Below are positions 23,502-36,575 of a stretch of 64,000 bases of DNA, one piece after another. The DNA is from Phaffia rhodozyma (taxonomy: Eukaryota; Basidiomycota; Tremellomycetes; Cystofilobasidiales; Mrakiaceae): assembly GCA_014706385.1 (NCBI GenBank), contig JACGZH010000001.1:992001-1056000 (forward strand), read 5' to 3'. The translations under genes were made by a program, and so were the position numbers. Within the stretch, counting starts at the first letter, position 1. Each line of letters opens with the position of its first letter. Under the pieces are notes generated by a model. It saw only the letters and a list, made by a program, of their open reading frames with translations, was not told the DNA's origin and ran no database searches.

Positions 23502-26331
23502 TCATTTGGGTCCTCCTCCAGGAGCACTGACCACCGGTGCAGAACCTTCCTTTGGTCCGGAATCGGCCGGAGGCATGATTGGCGCACCTCTTGCCACCCG
23601 TTTTTCCAAATTTCGAGCGACCCAACCGACCATGTCTACTTCTCGACCGACGTCGGCCAGTAGGAATGGACGTCTGAGCAGCTCGGCGTACGTAGGTCTC
23701 GCTGTCGGTTCTTTTCGAAGACTAAAGAAAGAGATGAATAAAACATTAGTCACAACGAACCCTCAAAACCTGATCGAGAAGGGGTTGAAGTATAGACGAA
23801 TGGTACAAACCAGCAAGCGATGAAGTCTCTAGCTTCGGTACTGAACGTCTCTGGCAATGTCGGCGGTTCTCCATGAACGATGGCCTGTAATTGTGCGAGC
23901 GGACTGGAGAACACTTCGGGCGGATACGGGTACCTCCCGATGGCGGTCTCAATGATGGACAGACCAAGAGACCAAACGTCAGAGGCAACAGAGTATGTGC
24001 CTAAGCTGTTTGCGTACTCGCCAGAGATTCGTTCAGGCTGAAAGATTTCGAGATGGAGAGGATGAAAGCATAAGTACGAAGGCGAGAGAAAAAGAAGTGT
24101 AGAGGCAGATGGGGGGACAAACAGCCATGTAGGTTTCGCAACCGATGTTTGTCTTTGCCAGTGACTTTTCTAGCTGGCCGGACACTCCGAAATCACACAA
24201 CTTGATCTGTCCTTTCCTGTTTACAAGGATATTTGTTGGTTTGACATCTGAATCGGAAGCGAGTAGAGCAGTTACGAAGAGCTGGTAATCAGCGACTCTC
24301 CACAATGATTTTGAGAAGAAGAATATATGATCGAGAAGAGACTAACCTCGATGCATGATCTGCAAAGTGTCCTTCAAGAAACCAAGACCTTTGACGACCC
24401 CACTGGTGATCCTGGCCAAGACATCCTCCTCACTGACACCGTCTTCATAAACTCTGTCGAGCGAACCGGCGTCCATGTACTCCATACAGTAGTATACGCA
24501 AGATTCGATAAAAAACGCACCATAGAACTCGACGATCTCGGGCGCAACCGCTCGGTGAAGGATGTCAAGTTCCATGAGAATCCCTTTAAGCTTGGAATCA
24601 TCAAGCTCCAGATGGATTTCCTATGAAGAAAGAAGGAGAACAAAACCGCGGAAGGAAAAGTAAGATGGTTGTGCGAGAACGAACACAGTGATCGTAAAGA
24701 AAAGAACGACCGACCTTCATGGCCATGACGACCTTTGTAGGTTTATGGAACACTTTCTGGACGGTACCGTACTGACCCTTGCCAAGCTCGTCCTGAAGGG
24801 TGAGCTCAGACATGTTGATCTTGTAAGACTGACCGGATGAAAAGTCGACACCGTCCGCCGAGAGGACCGCTTTGGATGCGAAATTTAATCGACCTGATGG
24901 ATCACTGGAGGATGACCACCAAAAAAAAAAGGGAAGAAGTCGGGGTCGAGGTCGGCAAGGATGCTAAGGTTAAGCGAAAAATTGCAAGAGAAAAAGATGA
25001 AGACATACACGATCTTTCCAAAGTTTGAGAACGCGTCCTTTCTTGGACCGAGACCCATGCCGTTCAACGTCATGCCACCGGGCATACCACCAGAGCCGCC
25101 AGCACCAGGGATTCTTCCTGGGGGGAACCTCCTCGCTCCAATACCTCCTCCAGGCGGAGGTCTTCCCATTCCGCCTGCTGGGCCACCCCCGGCGGCAGCG
25201 GCAGCCGCGGCAGCTCGCCTGCTTGCCAAACCACCGGGGGCGCTAGCAGTCGCCTGGCCCATCCCTGGCCTGTTCATCAATGACGGAGGTACCGGACTGG
25301 ACGAATTGATCGGTCCTTTAAGGGACGGACCTCCGGTGGCTTGCCTTTGTGCGGACTGAGCGGCAAGCTTGGCGGCCAGGCCTGGTGGCATCAGGGCTGG
25401 TCCACCACCTGGACGAGGACCGTTCGCTCCGAGGACGGGTCCTCTAGCTGGTAGTCCGTTCGGGTTCATGCCTAGTCTCCGAGCGGACATGGATGGTGGG
25501 GGTGGACGGGGACCGGAGGTCGCTCCTGCCAACGAGCCGGACGGAGCGGGCGGACGGGGTGAGGTTGATTCAAGAGTGGGAACGTTTGGTGCGGATGAGG
25601 CCGCACTGAAAGACGGCGGCGTGGAGTCTAGAGGGAACCAAGGCGAACAGTGGAGGGTACGAGATAGGAAGAGCGAGGACGAAGAAAGAAGTGGCAGGAA
25701 CCGAATGAGAAGGGAAAAACAAAGAGGAGAGAGTGAGAACAAATTCAAGACACAAGATCAAATACGAAGGAAAAGGATGTGATGGTCAGATCGTGGCGTA
25801 TATGTGTGGGTGTGTCTGTCTGTCTCTGTCTCTCCATGTACGAGATGCAGACAGGAGAGACGAAGAGGCGGACGAAGGATTCCTGGTTGAGTTCTGGACC
25901 TGGAATGGCTGATGAAGCGATACTGGGAGCGAGAGAGAAGGAACAGGTCGAGCGGAGAGACCTCAGGACTAGACGTGTGGCATCGATGAGAGGGGCAGCT
26001 TGAGAGCGGGCAGAGATTGATCGATCTTCGATGCCGTCGGACGTTGACCGTTCTCTCCCTCTCCTGTTCTCTTTCTGTACCTTCCTATTCTCTTCTCGGA
26101 ACATACATTGGGACAAACTTGGAGAATGAAAAGGAGAGAGGACAAAGAGAGAGAGATCCAAGGCATCGAGAGAGAAAGAAAGAGGAAAAAAAAAGAGAGA
26201 AGAAAAGAAAGAAACACTGGCAAGAAAAAGGACGAACGGTTCGAACTAGGTGGAAGGGGCGAGCTGCCAGCTTTCTTGTCTGTCGGCGAATCCAGACTAA
26301 GGGCCAAAGTGTCTGCAACCAGGTCGGCCAT
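23502..26331 (-). CDS. PBS2: Pbs2-type MAP kinase kinase of the HOG pathway
   Basis: The kinase domain is clear: [16 protein letters not shown] (Gly loop), VVMAMK (ATP lysine), [53 protein letters not shown] (catalytic loop), [20 protein letters not shown] (DFG and activation loop with Ser/Thr), [26 protein letters not shown] and [22 protein letters not shown] and [11 protein letters not shown] are typical of Pbs2, which activates Hog1 in osmotic and other stress and is itself activated by Ssk2/Ste11-type kinases. The N-terminus is long and rich in Gly, Pro and Ala, including an Ala run (about 25190-25215), and holds [10 protein letters not shown] and a conserved NF(G/S)K...LNFASKA block before the kinase. 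The start at 26331 ([20 protein letters not shown]) is the best candidate but the first two junctions are uncertain. Confidence 0.9.
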
Positions 26332-27029
26332 ATGAGTAGCTGGGTGACGATTGAATGAGGGTATGGAAGAGTGTGAGAGAGGGAGAGCTGGATGTGTTGA
26401 TGCTTGTCTATCAACTTCGACCCGATGATGAAGGGTGGGAGGGAGAAGGCGAGAAAGGCTGATAGGAAAAATCGGGCGGATTGTCTAATGAAGTGAGTAA
26501 GAATTCTCTAATGGAGTGACCGGCGCCGGACTGTTGGGAAAGATTACAAAATATGTATTGGAAAATTCACGGTGTCCTATTACAATGTCGACTATATGCG
26601 CTCTCGAGCTGTCACCATCCTGTCTTTTCATCACCCATGCTTGCTCACCATCCCCATAGACAGAGCTGAGAGTGGATGGGTGGATGGTTGGATGTACGTA
26701 CGAACGACAGACGGAGCTTCGTTCGGTATAAGAAAGTTACTGTGGCATCACACTGGACATGAACAAATAAGCAGCTCCGTGCTCAATACCTAGTGCAACC
26801 AACACTGAGAGACAAGGCATGATGTGTTTCCCCGTCAGCTGAGAGATCCCACAGAGCACTCGATAATGAGGCAGAGGAACACCAAAATATACTCTGACAA
26901 CGACCACCTCGTTCTCTATCCTCTGCTAGCTATGTAAAAGACATGAGAATACCTGACGGAGGGTGCGAGAAAGAAGGAAAGAACACATATCCTAACCAGG
27001 ACCCCGAAGTCTACACTAGTCAACTCCAG
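26332..27029. promoter_or_regulatory. Divergent intergenic region between PBS2 and TRM732
   Basis: About 700 bases that should hold both promoters and the leader of each gene. Purine-rich on the + strand near 26340-26470, otherwise of mixed composition. No domain, RNA gene or repeat was recognised. Confidence 0.45.
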
Positions 27030-30000
27030 ATGTTGAGCGTCTTTGGACATCGTTCCTCCTTTCAACCTTCCTCCGCTCACTCACCTTCCAAGTCGGTTTG
27101 TTCAGCTACATGTGCCATCGTCAGCAGCTTTATTATACTCACTACTGATCTGGTTCACACTTGTCCTGTTTTTCTTTTCAGCAGAAAGAGTCTCAAAGAT
27201 CTTATGCGCTCACAGGAACAGAGCTCGACCGTCCGACAGCTCCGGCTGTCCATCCTAAAAGACGGTCAAGACATCCTCGACCGGTCAGCCCAGTCTTTCT
27301 AGCTCTTTCACAGGTTATTCTACCTGAAGCTCACCCACTCTTACACCCCTACTTGCATTGGGGAACCTATTGCATCCTGCTCTCCTTCCTTTAGAGCTAC
27401 CCTCGAGACGTACCTCAACCTCGCTCTCGACCCATCTTCCGCGAACGACGGCCAACCGCTCACTCAGGACCAATACGGCCTACTCAGTTCAATCTTCAAG
27501 CGGCTCGCCGTGTTCCTACGAGCACCTCCGAACGCATCAGTAGATCCGATACCGATCGCTCTGTCCTTATTCGAGCCTAGCCGACAGCTAGCTATCGGCG
27601 ACAAAGTATGGAAAGCGCTGGCAGTATCGAGCTCGGCAGCGAGCGAGGAGAAGGCAAAAAGTATAGCTGCCTGGGGAGCTATTCAAAATTACGAGTCCCT
27701 CGCATCCTTTCTTTCCTCCCTCCCCTCGGTCGATACCATCAGCAAAAATTCTCTCCTTCAACCGTTACTCGAAAAATGTCTTTCTTCAAACCAAGCGTTG
27801 ATCGCAAAGGCTCCTCTTCAGATTCTTGCACTCCTCCTTCATTCTTGCTCCCTGCAACTTTCAGCCTCCGCTCCAGACCTTCCGACTGAACTGCTCGATC
27901 TATTGCCCGAGCGAGACCTTGCAAGCTATAGAGGTCATCTCTTTGCCGTTCTTCTTTTCATCATCTTCCTCTACTACCCATCCGATTCCACCTCGACCTC
28001 GAACTGGACCTGGGAGATCTTGGTTGGTCAAGTTCTTCAAATCCTTCTCTCTCCACCAACGGAAACCCAAGACACAGAGACCATCCGGTTCAACATCCTC
28101 CAGCACACCCTCCGTCCGTTGACTCAGTCAAACCCGTATGCCCTTCTCTCTATCGCGCAGATCCTTCTCGACACTCATCCAACCCATCCGCTCAAAGACG
28201 AGGTCTATCTCTCACTTGCCACTCTCGGAGCCGGCTTCTCACTCTGCTCACCTATCGGTCAACCAGCTCAAGAAGGGAAGATGGCCGTCAGCCATGACCT
28301 TATTCAGACTTGTCTTCAGAGCTCGAATGATACCGTCAGGCTAGCCGTACTTGGACTAGTCACGGAGAGACCTGCGGTCAACACTCCATTGACGGAGGCC
28401 GAGGCCAATGTTGTCAGACTCTTCTTCAAGGGAGCCATGAACTTGTGGGATAGCAGGTAGGTGCTCTCTTGAATTCTTCCTCGTTTTGACTCTTTTGTTT
28501 CCTTCGACCTTTTCTCCTGTTTTCTTTCTTTTTTGTTTCGATCCCCAAGGTTTACTCACTTCTGCCCTCTTCTTATATCTTGCTTTGCTCCTGACCAAAC
28601 GCATATCTCTTGTCTCCTATCTCACACGCTCATTTCGACCAGAACGAGACAACAAACCTTAAAATCCACGGCGGACCTTCTCAAACGGATAAAATCGTCT
28701 ACTTCGGCTACTCACAGAGATCTTTCTAAACTCTTAGCCAAGCGAGCGCGTGCAGCCAAGTCCACAGAACTAAAGGAGAGTATAAAGCCAGAGCTGGATG
28801 ATGAGGAGAAGGTTAAACAACTTGAAAAGGATTTAAAAACCAGTCGGGAATTGATTGATGTGTGTTCCCTCCTTTTTATGACTCGCATCCATCGCGCCTG
28901 TATAAAACCGCTGACCTTTTCGTATCTATATATTGATCTCCTGCCCAAAAACAAAAAAGTGGATGGTTTATACGACAATCACAAATCTTCGACCAGGATC
29001 AACTTACCCGCGAACAATCCTCTCTCTCAAGATACTTCATCTTATACGGTCCGCCGGGTTCTTTGTAGAATACTCAAACGTTTCCTCAAAGCAGAGTCAA
29101 GCCACGAACGATCATCCTCTAGCAGTCGGCTTGTTTGATGGTGGTGCGAGAGTCACGAGGAGAATCTTGAGATGTTTTGGGAGTACGTATGCTGAGATCA
29201 GAGAGGCCGCCTGCGATCTGTCAGTTCTTCCTCCTTTTTCCTTCCTTCAGGTGCTTTGTTCGGCATTTCTCAAATCCATTATCCGTGCCAACCCAGACTC
29301 GGCTCTACAGAGTCTCCACCCCCAGGACTGGACACACCCGAACTGATAGACCAACTCGAGCGAGAAGCAAAACAGACCTACCTGTTCAACCCAAGAGGGT
29401 CAGATTCGCACACGGGCGCTCTTGGTATCAGATTAGTCTTTCATATCAAAGCTAATCTTGGTGGCCAGAAAGAAGAAGGTGAGCTCTCCCAAAGCGCGGA
29501 GCAAGAAGAAAAATGGCGAGAACAAAAGAAAACTCATCGATTGTCAATCATGGGATTGTACAGTATCTTTTGTTGAAAAGATCTTGGACAACCTAGAACA
29601 AAGAGTAGATATCTCTGTAAAGGATATCGTACAAGCCGCTCAAAAGTTCCCAGTCCACGGTTTACTCCAAGCTCTTCAGTGAGTTACCTTGTCTGTTTTC
29701 TCTGAGTTGTATCTTTATCGTGCTTCACTGATTGGTGATGGAAACACGTATCGTTCACTTTCCATTCTTTGATACGAAGAGAGATCTTTCCTCGAATCGA
29801 CCAAGTCGAATCGTCAACTTGGCAACCCATCTTTCTCCGGACGCTTCGTCTTCTAGAACGTGTATGGCAAACCACCCGTCGGGTTCTTTCGTCCGAATCA
29901 GTAGAAGTCGAAGATGGAGTGGCAGATCATGAGGAGGCTAGGGCTGTCGTCGTCGCTGCTTCCGCTGCTGCTACTGATGGTCTAGAGAAAACAAACACAG

Positions 30001-33000
30001 CAGGCGGAAAAGGAGAGATCAAGAGTGCGATCTTGAGTTGGGCTTGGAGGGCGGTGAAGGAGAGCAGGTATGTACAGCCCTCTTTTTGACTCATAGATGT
30101 TCCGTAGCAGCTCAAGGTTTTCGCGTTTCCCACCAAAAGTACTCTGCTCTCCATCCTCTTTATTCGAGCCGGTCGGTCACATACTTCTGGCAAAATCTCA
30201 CCAATCTGGGAAGAATGTTACATCGTTCAAGCTGCCGCGCTCTATAGAGATCTCCTCAGCGAAATCAGACATCCAGGCGCATTTCTTTCGATATTTCCTG
30301 CCTACTCCGAACTTGTCGGCGTGGTCGTCAAGAACGGGTTCTCAAAGTTGCCTCTTGGTTGGGTCTATGTAGGTCGCCTCCTTTTTGCCTTTCCCTTTCT
30401 GTCGTTGTATTCTTCTTGAGACATGTAAACAACGGCGGATAGTATCCACCGGAGCTTACCGTCTTTGTACTCGACTTTATGTAGGATCACCTAGACGCGT
30501 TGAAAGCAGATCACAGAACGGCTGGTCGTCGATCAGCCGGACTTCCTTACGGTCTCTTGGCCGTCATGTTGGGTGCACCAAACACCGTCTCGATCGCTTT
30601 CGAGGCGCTCTTTGAACTGGGGAAATCGGACCAACAGCCTACGACTGTTATCGCCGCTATCAACACTCTTCAGGTAAGTCATGATCGATCGAATGGACAA
30701 TGGAATACCGAACATATTTCTCGTGCTCAAGCTGACCAAAATCGTGGGAATTTCCTCTTTATTCGGGTTCGGGTTTCTTGAGGATAGGTTGTGTGTTTAA
30801 ATGCGAAGCTTGCTTCTCACCTTCCGGCTTATTACGAGCGTGCGGTGATGACCGCTATGGACTCATTGGCTTCACCAACCTGGGGAGGTTCGTTTCGCTC
30901 CTGGTATTATCTTGCCTCAAACAAAAAAAACTCGAGAAGCTTTCTAACCCGCTCTTGTTTGTTTTGTCGATACGTCAACAGTTCGAAACGTTGGCTTACA
31001 ACTGCTCGGAAGTCTCGTTAAAAGAGGGTTTGACCGTCGAAGTCAAGCCGAAATGACCATCGAACATCGAGAGTACTTCACGGTCTGGTTCGCCTCGTAT
31101 CCCAAGTTGTTACCTCTGTTCAATAGAGTCTTGGTGGAAGCTACACAGTCGAACGAACAGGTACTGCCGTCCTTGATCTTCATTGTCGGCCTATGGTCCT
31201 TTTATTTCTGTCCGCTTAACCCCATTTGGTATCCCGCATGCTTCTTTCTTTTTTCTTCCTTTCATCAGATCGTCAGTTCAGGTTCAGTGTTTGCTGTCCT
31301 CCAAGTGTTTCAGAACTTGCAGGCATCAGAACCTGCAACGAAAGATCAGCTAGCGTTTGTTCCTCTAATTCAGGCGCTCTCTAAAAGCAAAGAGCTCGAC
31401 GTGAGTTTTCACCGTCGATCATATCTCTTTTCGCACACATTTGTTATGTTCTTGGCTCTTTACTCAAGAATCTTTGTTGTGTTTGTTGGACTATTCAGAT
31501 CCGGTTGGCGGCATCCCAAGCACTTCCAGCATTGATACACCGGTCAGCTGTTGCTGATTATATCATATCTCTTGGATTAGGGAAAGAACGTATCAGAAGT
31601 CAGAACCAAACACACGGTCTCCTCCTCCAGGTCCTTGCCCTACTAGAAAATACTGGATGTTTGATCTCTTTCTTGACAACACCCCAGGTCTTCCATTCTG
31701 TGCTTGATGGAAGAGAGAATCTGCTGAGCATGAACCCGTGTGGACCTACAAGGGCAATGTATATCAAGGTCGTTCAGGCGCTAGAGACCAAGTCTTCAGA
31801 TGTTCCAATAGGATACTTCCAAGAAATTTTCAACTTCGCTACCTTGGATCGAGAACACGATCAGGAGGCGAAGAAAAATTTCCCTGGGTATGATCTGTAT
31901 CGAGCGGCTTGTGCTCGATGGAAGGATGTTCGAAAGTCTGAGACTTCTCCGGAGTCGACCGATGAACACTCTGGAAAGGGAGACAACAGGACGGATGATC
32001 GAAGGATGTCGTTCACTCAACGTCTGGCTGCGTTTGAAGGTTTATCGAACCTACCTGATAGGCAAGTTGCTTTGCGACATCTTGGCGCGAACATTCAAAT
32101 CGTATGTTGTTTCAAAGTTCAGCTATCGGCCTCCCCCAAGCTTCATAGAGAGTTGATCTCATCTTTGGTTGTTTCATCCTCGCCAACAAACAGGATGTCA
32201 CTCTGGATGAAGCGGCACAGTATATTGCCTTGCTTGAAAGCTCTGCAGACGAGAACGAAGTTAGTGATCCCTTATCTGATCCCTCTTGCCAATGTATCCG
32301 AAACATTGACTGAATTGTTACTTCTCTGAAACACACATTCGTAGTCGGAAGAGACTCGACTCTCTACAATCTTGTCACTTGTCTCTGCTAGTGACGTCCT
32401 GTTCAATCCAACATCCTGTATTGTTTCCTCAAAAGTCTTTCTGGCTCTGAGTCGGCTCATCCGAGGATTCTTACAAGATGATGACCAAGAAATCCGTTCT
32501 TTAGCGAGTGATCTCGTTGGTCGGATCGTTCTTCCGTCAAGTGATGTATCTTTGGCGCAAGAGACGGCCTGGATCAAGTGGTGGGAATTCTCTAAACAAC
32601 GAGCGGCAGAGATGGTTGGCTGGAGAGAGACGTTGTGGGATACAGTCCTAGATGAACGATCTATCAGTATGTCTTTACGTTCCCTGTTCTAGTCTTTATA
32701 TTTTCTCCTTTCCTCTCTTTTCTACCTTGGTCTGCCCGACTGAAGAAATACGTTTGGCTGGTCAAACAGATTCATTAGTCGAAGCCTTCCAAGCGCCTTT
32801 CGTTCTTTTTGCGACGGAACCTCCGAACCGATTTAGAGAAGCCGAACTAGATATCACTGTTGCCTCTGCCTACCTCTCCTCTACTGCCGAGCCCTTGTCC
32901 AGCTATCGGAACAAACTCGATCGGCTCGAATCCGCGGTTTCCAGGATTCAATCGGCATTGGATACTAAGCGGTGTTCTGATCAATCTCCTTGTTCGAGAG

Positions 33001-33176
33001 AGGGCGAGAAGCAAGTATTATTGTTGGACCCGCTGTCTGAGTCTGTATATTTGGCTTGTTTGAGATTGAGAAAAGCCAAAGAAGCTTTGGGGTCGAGTGC
33101 CGAGGAATCTTTGAGGGAGGAGGTTGAACGAGTTGATGTGAGTGTAGATGGGTGGTTCGAATCAACGATCATATGA
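27030..33176 (+). CDS. TRM732: Trm732/THADA-type protein (DUF2428), tRNA 2'-O-methylation partner of Trm7
   Basis: A long HEAT-type helical protein assembled from about 15 exons. The best block is DHLDALKADHRTAGRRSAGL and PYGLLAVMLGAPN (about 30483-30575), the RRSAGLP motif of the DUF2428/THADA family, preceded by HPGAFLSIFPAYSELVGVVV. Other fitting parts are SLKILHLIRSAG, GLFDGGARVTRRILRCFGST, SDSHTGALGIRLVFHIKANL, KSAILSWAWRAVKES and a C-terminal FLQDDDQEIRSLASDLVGRI. In yeast, Trm732 with Trm7 makes 2'-O-methyl at position 32 of several tRNAs; human THADA is the homologue. Early exons give ATLETYLNLALDPSS joined in phase to LKDGQDILDR. The true start is not settled: ATG at 27030 is a candidate, a start near 27200 is possible. 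The stop is 125 bases from the ZNHIT2-like stop on the other strand. Confidence 0.78.
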
Positions 33177-33301
33177 ACATGAGATTTAAATCAAACCAAA
33201 CAAAGCCTTCCTCTGTTGAATCATCAACTTCTCGAATGGGCTTGCTGGTCGATAGTTGTATATGTAGCGGATACCAGAAGAAGCAAGACAAAAAAAAACG
33301 G

Positions 33302-35284
33302 TCATCCAATTTCTATAACCCTCCCAGAAGGAATCCTTCCCCCTCGTCTTTCGTTTATCGCAATGTCCGCGATTTCATCTTGCTCATCATCTAGTGTCTC
33401 GATGCAAGCTTCTCCATCCTTATCAATCGACTCGATCATTCCTCTCTCTCGCAGCCGTTCCTCTTTCTGTTTGTCTCGGACCTGGTCTTCTTGTGCGATC
33501 AGCCAGATGTTCGTTTCCTTATCGACCTCTTCTCCCTCCTCAGCCTCCTCACGTTCTTTTGTACTGTAGAACGAACCAGCCTCATTCCCCAACCGGACCC
33601 ATGTCGTTCGTGGGATGACACCTACACAAGCTACTAAGAATTCTAATTTTTTGATAGCTCGTTTTCGAGTGGAAGATGTCGACTTGAGTGAACTTGCTTT
33701 GTAGGTTCGATCGACTGTTGAACGGTGTACCGAGGGTGAGGATAGACTTTGAGAAAGAGTTCGGTGAACATCCGCAAGAAGCCGTTGAAGAGGATGTATG
33801 GGTTGGACTAGAGGAATGGACGGATCAACTGTCGTGTTGATGTCGGATAGAACGGCAATCGTGGGTGGCGGAACGAGGAGCGGGAGAAGATGAGCTTTGG
33901 CAATTGATGAGGGAATCGTTGTCTAGATATATAGTTCAATCCCAAATACCATGAGGAGGGAAATGCAATTGATGTTTAGCGCTTAAGCAGCAGGTGGTAG
34001 AAACAGAGAAGGGAGTAGATGCAATACGTACATTGCTATCGGCCAAAGATCGGACAAATACCTCGGCATCCTCAACCGACTTCAAGAGTAATGTTGAGCC
34101 TGCTTCTTCCAAGAACGGAACGAGTTTCATCAAGTCCTCACAGGCTTGTTGAGACGTCTCCTTCCTATCTAGTTGATTTGACTTCAGCGATGTCGATGGC
34201 AGGGTCCAAGGAGAAATCCGATAGACGAGGGATATCTGGATGTACGCTATGGTGATAGCCAGAATGTTATACATCAGGTTTTCAGCTGCTGCTTCTGTCG
34301 GTTTGACAATTGGTCCGTTGAGCATATCCGGCACCGCATGTGTTTCTTTCTTCTTATCCCTGGCCGTTGCCCCTTCCAAGAAACCTTGTTCTTCTTCATG
34401 GTCCCCCTCGACTTTTCCGACTCGTTCTCCTTCGACAGGCATCCACCAGGGCGCCTCCGCGTCAGCCGAGAGCTCTTCTGATTCTAACAATGTCTGAATC
34501 ACTGCCGATGGCTGGTTCGAGTTGGTACTGATGGATGAGATGAATTCCGATCGAAGTGAAGGGGGAAGCAAGGAAAGTAGCTCCTCCGGGGATAAGTTGT
34601 CTATGGACATACATGAGTGGAGAGAGACAAATGATCCAAAAGACATCAGCTTTGTGTATCAGAAACTCGTGTACACGACCCTGAAGGGAGGAACAAACAA
34701 AACCGTTCCCACCTAGTTTAGATCCTTCCAATAAGGCCTGTAGCTCATCTAGTCCATCGTCCTCTTCATCATCAACCTCTCCTTCGCTTTCTTGGTCGAA
34801 TCCGTCGAGGCCTTCCAGCGTATCACCACCTATACCTTCCTCAAACTTTTTCAACATTTCCCACATCTTTCCTTTTGCCTCTTGGACTTCTTTGCTCCCC
34901 TTTTCTCCTCGTTCGGCCTTCATCTCGAGTTCAATCTCTTGTCTGTAGAAGGGTTCCGAGCATTGGGAGTGTTTCGATGTGTTTTGGTAGCATGGGAGAG
35001 AACAGTACGGGATGTTGCAACGGGGGCAAAAGTATTTTGATTGTTGTTTTGTACATCTGACATCGTTGGTTTTCGGTAAAAACAGGAATAGCACATCAGT
35101 CGAGAACTAGCTTCATGAGAATAGTTTGTTTTGATTGAAGGCTCCACAGGTGCGAGAAAGGAGGAAGAGACACTCACATGGCGCATCTAGGTTGAGACTT
35201 GTTGGCGTGTTTCGGAAGGTATGATGGTTGAAACGGCAGACGAATCTGTTTCTTTCTCGGAAGCATCGGCGTGTCAACCGACAT
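33302..35284 (-). CDS. Zinc finger HIT domain protein, ZNHIT2-like
   Basis: The start MSVDTPMLPRKKQIRLPFQP is followed by RCAIC spliced to TKQQSKYFCPRCNIPYCSLP and CYQNTSKHSQCSEPFY, which is the zf-HIT pattern (CxxC...CPRCNxPYCSxxCYxxHxxCxExF). After it come a basic coiled coil (EIELEMKAERGEKGSKE), an acidic stretch, ELLSLLPPSLRSEFISS and APWWMPVEG. The final exon includes HPLQRLLADVHRTLSQSL and IPRTTWVRLGNEAGSFY. zf-HIT proteins work with the R2TP/Rvb AAA ATPases in box C/D snoRNP, spliceosome or chromatin complex assembly; the tail after the finger and the PWW motif fit ZNHIT2 better than Bcd1 or Hit1. Four to five exons. It is divergent from YAE1 across about 230 bases. Confidence 0.75.
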
Positions 35285-35513
35285 GATGGTTAGAGAAAGG
35301 GAGTAGAGAAGAAGACAGAGTCTCTTCCCACGTTAGGACGCTGCGAGGTATCAGACACAATGATGATGGTGGTGATGGAAGGAGGAGAACAGAAAGACAT
35401 GGCTTTGAAGTTTCTTTGGTTGTGTTTTGCAATGCACCGTCGTCATCATCATCGTCACCATCATCACTCGTTCTTCAGCGTTGATCTATTCGCCAGGGTA
35501 TTCTTGATTCAAC
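35285..35513. promoter_or_regulatory. Short shared promoter of ZNHIT2-like and YAE1 with a CAT-rich tract
   Basis: About 230 bases between two divergent start codons. It contains GATGATGGTGGTGATGG-like repeats at 35358-35380 and an imperfect CAT/CGTCAT run at 35440-35466. Both genes act in RNP or ribosome assembly, so joint control is possible, but no known binding site was recognised. Confidence 0.5.
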
Positions 35514-36295
35514 ATGTATAGTACGAGTAGCAACAACCACATTGATGACGAAGACGAAGACTGGCTGTCCGAGGTGCCAGCCATATCGAGCGCCCTCAAC
35601 ACGGCTAGTTCGAACCAGGAATGGTCTACCCTACATGAGAGATTCACTAATGTATGGATGCCAGCACTCTCATTCTCATTCATCATCGACAGTGTGGACC
35701 CTCTCCTTACGCTTACATGTGTTTATATCCGACTGTGTGCTTGATACCTGGCGTGGGTCATATCTAGGTAGGGTACAAGGAAGGTATCTCGAGCGGCAAG
35801 CTCTCTACCATCCAGACCGGATTCGATCAAGGCCTCGCCCAATCTATGCCTTCTTCTCGGACGCTAGGCTTCATTCGGGGGTATGCATCCTCTCTTCTCG
35901 CTTCGCTTTGTCCTCCCTCGTCTTCTCATCTCCAAACGTGCGAACCAAGGATGATCTCTGTCATGTCACCCTCCGATCGTGCGTCCATCGTTGAGGATGT
36001 CCGGGACTTGCTTCGTGATCTGTCGAACGTCCGTATGTCTGAAGTCGTTCCGGTAGACCCTCAGGCGGAAGAGCATGCCAAAGCGCACGGAGGAGAGAAG
36101 GAATGGGAAGTCCAAGGAGAGAGTGGTGAGATGGACGGGTTGGAGAGTCTGATGGGTGGACTAGGCGAAGAACAAAGAGCATCGAGAGGAGTAAGGAAGG
36201 TTGATCTAGTTGGGTTGAATGCACGTCTTGGACGGTTGGTTGCTAGATGCAGAGCCCCTAGTGCAGCGACCGGTGGATCTGATATGAGAACTTGA
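35514..36295 (+). CDS. YAE1: Yae1 deca-GX3 protein (Lto1-Yae1 complex)
   Basis: Exon 1 from MYSTSSNNHIDDEDEDWLSE ends LHERFTN at a GTATGG donor. It joins VGYKEGISSGKLSTIQTGFD followed by QGLAQSMPSSRTLGFIRGYA, the deca-GX3 signature of Yae1 and Lto1 in which glycines recur every four residues. An acidic C-terminal tail follows (EHAKAHGGEKEWEVQGES, then MDGLESLMGGLGEEQRA). In yeast, Yae1 bridges Lto1 to the cytosolic Fe-S targeting complex so that the ATPase Rli1/ABCE1 receives its Fe-S clusters. The N-terminal W near residue 20 and the length, about 200 residues, fit. The exon pair after TGFDQGLAQ reads through to the stop at 36293-36295 without further need of introns except possibly one near 35880. 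Confidence 0.82.
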
Positions 36296-36575
36296 CACTA
36301 ATCCAACCTGTGAGCGGTGACGTGAGGTGACATGTGAACAGCAGCAACAACCAAACACTCTAAGCGGAAGCAAGCAAGAACAAAGAAGCACGAACCAACC
36401 CCGAAACCATCAGATGGGATGGACGATGAAAGGATGAAAGTTCTGGCCGGAACGATTTTATCCGGTTTAACCGAAGTTGTATCTTACTTGCCCATCACCT
36501 TCTTCCTTCGTCCGTCCATCCAGCCATCAGCTGCTCATCACACACACACACATACGCACACACTCCCATCGTCCC

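Noticed and set aside
22775..23587. A 270-codon minus-strand ORF
   Set aside because: Phe/Ser/Leu-rich low complexity produced by a purine-rich + strand tract; no splice, start or domain support.
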